Source: Flavobacteriales bacterium
Lineage (GTDB): Bacteria > Bacteroidota > Bacteroidia > Flavobacteriales_F > PHOS-HE28
Assembly (NCBI GenBank): GCA_020635725.1
Contig: JACJZF010000010.1
Location: 1-64,000, forward strand
Length of the DNA: 64,000 bases
Direction of reading: 5' to 3'
Part shown: positions 61,714 to 64,000 of the stretch, piece after piece
How the letters are laid out: every line of letters starts with the position of its first letter
Numbering within the stretch: the stretch's first letter is position 1
Program-made: the position numbers and the translations under genes
Notes under the pieces: generated by a model
What the model saw: the letters and a program-made list of their open reading frames with translations, nothing else
Database searches by the model: none
What the model was told of the DNA's origin: nothing

Positions 61714-63465
61714 ATGAAGCACACGAGGAAGACCCGCGTCCAGGTTCACCGGTCAATCTTAGACCGACTGATCATTCCGCTGATTATCTGCGGATTGATG
61801 ACAGCCGATTCAACCGCTCAGACCAATCCTTCTCCCGCCTACATCGCGCCCCTCGACATCCCCTTGGAGCTGGCCGGCAACTTCATGGAACCGCGGTCCG
61901 ACCATTTCCACTCCGGACTCGACCTGCGCACCCAGGGCCGCGAAGGCCTGCCCGTGCGCGCCGTGGCGGACGGCTGGGTGAGCCGGGTGAAGGTGAGCCC
62001 TTGGGGTTACGGCAAGGCGGTGTACATCGATCACCCGGATGGTCGCACCTCCGTCTATGGCCACCTGCAGTCCATCGATGGGCCCATTGGCGAGGCGGTG
62101 CTGGCCAAGCAATACCAGCTCCAAGCCTTCGAGATCGACTGGAACCCCGAGAAGGGCGCGTTGCCCGTGAAGCAGGGCGAGGTCTTCGCCCTCAGCGGCA
62201 ACACCGGTGGTAGCGGCGGACCGCACCTGCATTTTGAGCTGCGCCGCACCAGCGACCAAGTAGCACTCGACCCGGAATCACTGGGCATCGTCCTGGCCGA
62301 CCACAAGGCGCCCGAGATCCTGGGGGTGCGCCTTTACGCCCTTACCGATAGCACGCGCCTGAAGCCCTACCCGGCCGGCACCGTGGGCTACGCCGCCAGT
62401 GGCGTGCCCGGTCGCTATGCGTTGAAGGAAGCACCCGCGGCCTTCGGCACCGTGGGCCTGGCGCTTCATACCATCGACCGCTACGATGCCAACGGAGCGA
62501 AATGCGGCGTGCGCAGCATCGAGCTTTTCGTGGATAGCGCGCCGGTGTTCAGCAGCCGCTTCGAGCAGATCGATTTCAGCCTGAACCGCTATTGCAACGC
62601 TCACATGGACTACGGCGAGTTCAAGGGCAACAAGCACGAGTACCACCGCTGCTACCGCCTCCCCAACAACAAGCTGCGCATCTATGGCATGGAGGAGCCA
62701 CAGGGCCGCATCGCGCTCGCCCCCGGGCAGACCCGCAACGTGCGCTTCGTGGTCACCGACAAGCATGGCAACACCAGCACGCTCTCCTTCCAGCTCCGTG
62801 GGGCTAGTGCCAACGAGGCGAAGGACTGGCCGGGCTCGCGCCCTGAGGGCAGCCTCTTCCGTTACGATGCCGCCGGTTCGGTCAAGGAGGAAGGCCTGCG
62901 CTTCAACCTGCCCGCCAACGCGCTGTACGACGATGCCTATGTGGCCTATAGCCGTTCGCCCGCCATCGGCCGCGCCCTCACCCCCATTCACCGGATAGGC
63001 GACCCGATGATCCCGCTGCATAGCCCCGCCGAGATCAGCCTGGCCCTGAACACGACGAACCCGGGCAAAGCCGTGGTGGTGCGCCTCACCGAGAAGGGCG
63101 AAGTATCGGGCGCCGTGGGAGGCCGCTACGCCGACGGCTGGATCACCGCCAGCGTGAAGACATTCGGGAGCTACACCGCCATGCTCGATACCATCCCACC
63201 CGTGATCAAGAACGTGGACCTGCGCGCCGACATGAAGGGCCGCAAGACCTTCACCGTGGAGATCGCCGACAACCTCAGCGGCATCGACAAGTGGAACGCC
63301 ACGCTGAACGGCGAGTGGATCATGATGGAGTACGACCCCAAGACCAAGCGCCTCACCCACCGCTTCGATGCCCATACCCAGGCGCCGGGCAGCAAGGAAT
63401 TCGTGCTGGTTGTAACAGACGACCGGGGGAATTCGTCCCGTTACCGTATGAGCTTCGTGCATTAG
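61714..63465 (+). CDS. M23 (LytM-type) peptidase, exported
   Basis: The protein has 583 residues. An N-terminal hydrophobic segment (LIIPLIICGLMTADSTAQ) serves as signal peptide. The zinc site is HSGLD (H66 and D70) and HLHFE (H171 and H173), with catalytic H117 in YGHLQ, so the enzyme looks active against peptidoglycan cross-links. About 400 residues of beta-rich sequence follow (Ig-like repeats, e.g. VSGAVGGRYADGWITASVKTFGSYTAMLDTIPPVIKNVD) and probably guide placement in the envelope. The next gene follows 22 bases later. Confidence 0.93.
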   Translation: MKHTRKTRVQVHRSILDRLIIPLIICGLMTADSTAQTNPSPAYIAPLDIPLELAGNFMEPRSDHFHSGLDLRTQGREGLPVRAVADGWVSRVKVSPWGYGKAVYIDHPDGRTSVYGHLQSIDGPIGEAVLAKQYQLQAFEIDWNPEKGALPVKQGEVFALSGNTGGSGGPHLHFELRRTSDQVALDPESLGIVLADHKAPEILGVRLYALTDSTRLKPYPAGTVGYAASGVPGRYALKEAPAAFGTVGLALHTIDRYDANGAKCGVRSIELFVDSAPVFSSRFEQIDFSLNRYCNAHMDYGEFKGNKHEYHRCYRLPNNKLRIYGMEEPQGRIALAPGQTRNVRFVVTDKHGNTSTLSFQLRGASANEAKDWPGSRPEGSLFRYDAAGSVKEEGLRFNLPANALYDDAYVAYSRSPAIGRALTPIHRIGDPMIPLHSPAEISLALNTTNPGKAVVVRLTEKGEVSGAVGGRYADGWITASVKTFGSYTAMLDTIPPVIKNVDLRADMKGRKTFTVEIADNLSGIDKWNATLNGEWIMMEYDPKTKRLTHRFDAHTQAPGSKEFVLVVTDDRGNSSRYRMSFVH

Positions 63466-63487
63466 AGCAGAAGCTTATCGGTACCCC

Positions 63488-64000
63488 ATGCGCATTCGAC
63501 CTGCCTTTCTCCTATTCGCCCCCTTCGCTCTTCTTGCTCTCGGTGCCGCAGTTGCCGTGCCCGCGCTGCATTCCAAGAAGAGCGCGCCCGCCACGCTGAT
63601 CCATGAGGGCGACCTGCTCTTCCAGCACATCGGCGGGGCGCAGGGCGAAGCATTGCGCCTGGCTACCCGTAGTCCCTGGACCCATGTGGGCATGGCCTTC
63701 CAGGAAGGAGGCGCGTGGATGGTGCTCGAAGCCGTGGGTCCGGTGAAGCGCACACCATTGAAAGAATGGATCGAGCAAGGTGCCGGGCATTACGTGGCCA
63801 AGCGCCTGCGCGGCGAGCCCCTCAGCGAGGAAGCCGTAGCTAGGCTGCGCGCGGCGGCCAGACCGTACATGGGCAAGGCCTACGACTGGAAATTCCTCTG
63901 GAACGACGAACAGGTCTACTGCTCCGAGCTGGTATGGAAGCTCTATGCCGAAGGCCTCGGCATCCGCCTCTGCGAGCCCAAGCCGCTCAAGGAATACGAC
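63488..64000 (+). CDS. YiiX/YebB-like papain-fold hydrolase, partial (3' end cut by window)
   Basis: The first 171 residues are present. A signal peptide (MRIRPAFLLFAPFALLALGAAVAVPA) leads into the YiiX pattern: GDLLFQHIGG, SPWTHVGMAF with candidate catalytic H66, a polar residue E81, and VYCSELVWKLYAEG with C145 as nucleophile. The His-before-Cys order is the permuted NlpC/P60 (LRAT-like) arrangement. The substrate may be a lipid or peptide amide of the envelope. It lies directly after the M23 peptidase gene. Confidence 0.85.
   Translation, partial: MRIRPAFLLFAPFALLALGAAVAVPALHSKKSAPATLIHEGDLLFQHIGGAQGEALRLATRSPWTHVGMAFQEGGAWMVLEAVGPVKRTPLKEWIEQGAGHYVAKRLRGEPLSEEAVARLRAAARPYMGKAYDWKFLWNDEQVYCSELVWKLYAEGLGIRLCEPKPLKEYD

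Overview
The window looks like a chromosomal segment of a high-G+C member of the Bacteroidota, probably in or near the Flavobacteriales. The grounds are two exported proteins with type IX secretion (T9SS) C-terminal sorting domains, many TAnnTTTG-type -7 promoter boxes with few Shine-Dalgarno sequences, and a gene complement typical of that phylum (SpmA-SpmB fusion, RNase Y next to ZapA, a SpoIIM/DUF4129/DUF4350/MoxR/DUF58 block). Coding density is high and most of the DNA is housekeeping. I see no insertion sequence, prophage, CRISPR array or rRNA.

Left end (1-5 kb): a truncated MmeI-like fused restriction-methyltransferase; a tRNA-Thr(CGT) with its own promoter, 5' leader hairpin and terminator; and a complete cobalamin riboswitch in front of one gene for a T9SS-exported beta-propeller resembling the BtuG surface B12-binding proteins. 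A cluster of three strong hairpins and a small beta-barrel protein follow. 5-13 kb: an EF-G paralogue, a lipoprotein hydrolase, an M1 aminopeptidase, an alpha-toroid (squalene-cyclase-fold) exported protein and a JmjC-type cupin.

13-26 kb: typA, divergent from a tight five-gene operon (fur, STAS protein, purA, NOL1/NOP2/sun-type RNA m5C methyltransferase, TonB-like protein) that ends at a bidirectional terminator shared with a TPR protein and gyrA. gyrA diverges from clpC across a short regulatory region holding a nested inverted repeat and two DnaA-box-like sequences. 26-33 kb: DUF1801/YdeI proteins, a 38-residue membrane protein, DUF2254, MscS, an OmpA lipoprotein, DUF4326 and a GAF protein.

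33-43 kb: a large CotH-kinase T9SS protein, the SRP RNA, an SDR enzyme, bestrophin, a SIMPL protein, a putative NlpC-like peptidase, an SpmA-SpmB fusion, a SET-domain methyltransferase and lolA. 43-50 kb: the RDD / SpoIIM / membrane protein / DUF4129 / DUF4350 / MoxR / DUF58 block, which reads as one AAA+-driven membrane-associated system of unknown function. 50-56.5 kb: OsmC plus a YjdI/CDGSH iron-sulphur protein, a conserved unknown of 481 residues, DUF4846, and a deacetylase-like / formyltransferase / WD40 cluster. 56.5-64 kb: an SLC13 permease, a WbpP-like epimerase, rny, zapA and a coiled-coil partner, an M23 peptidase, and a YiiX-like hydrolase cut by the right edge.

A recurring signal is a -7 box (TAnnTTTG or close) ending four bases before the feature it serves. 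This spacing is seen at the SRP RNA, at the cobalamin riboswitch, and at the ATG of fur, lolA, the DUF4326 gene and the SDR gene. It implies that several mRNAs here are leaderless.
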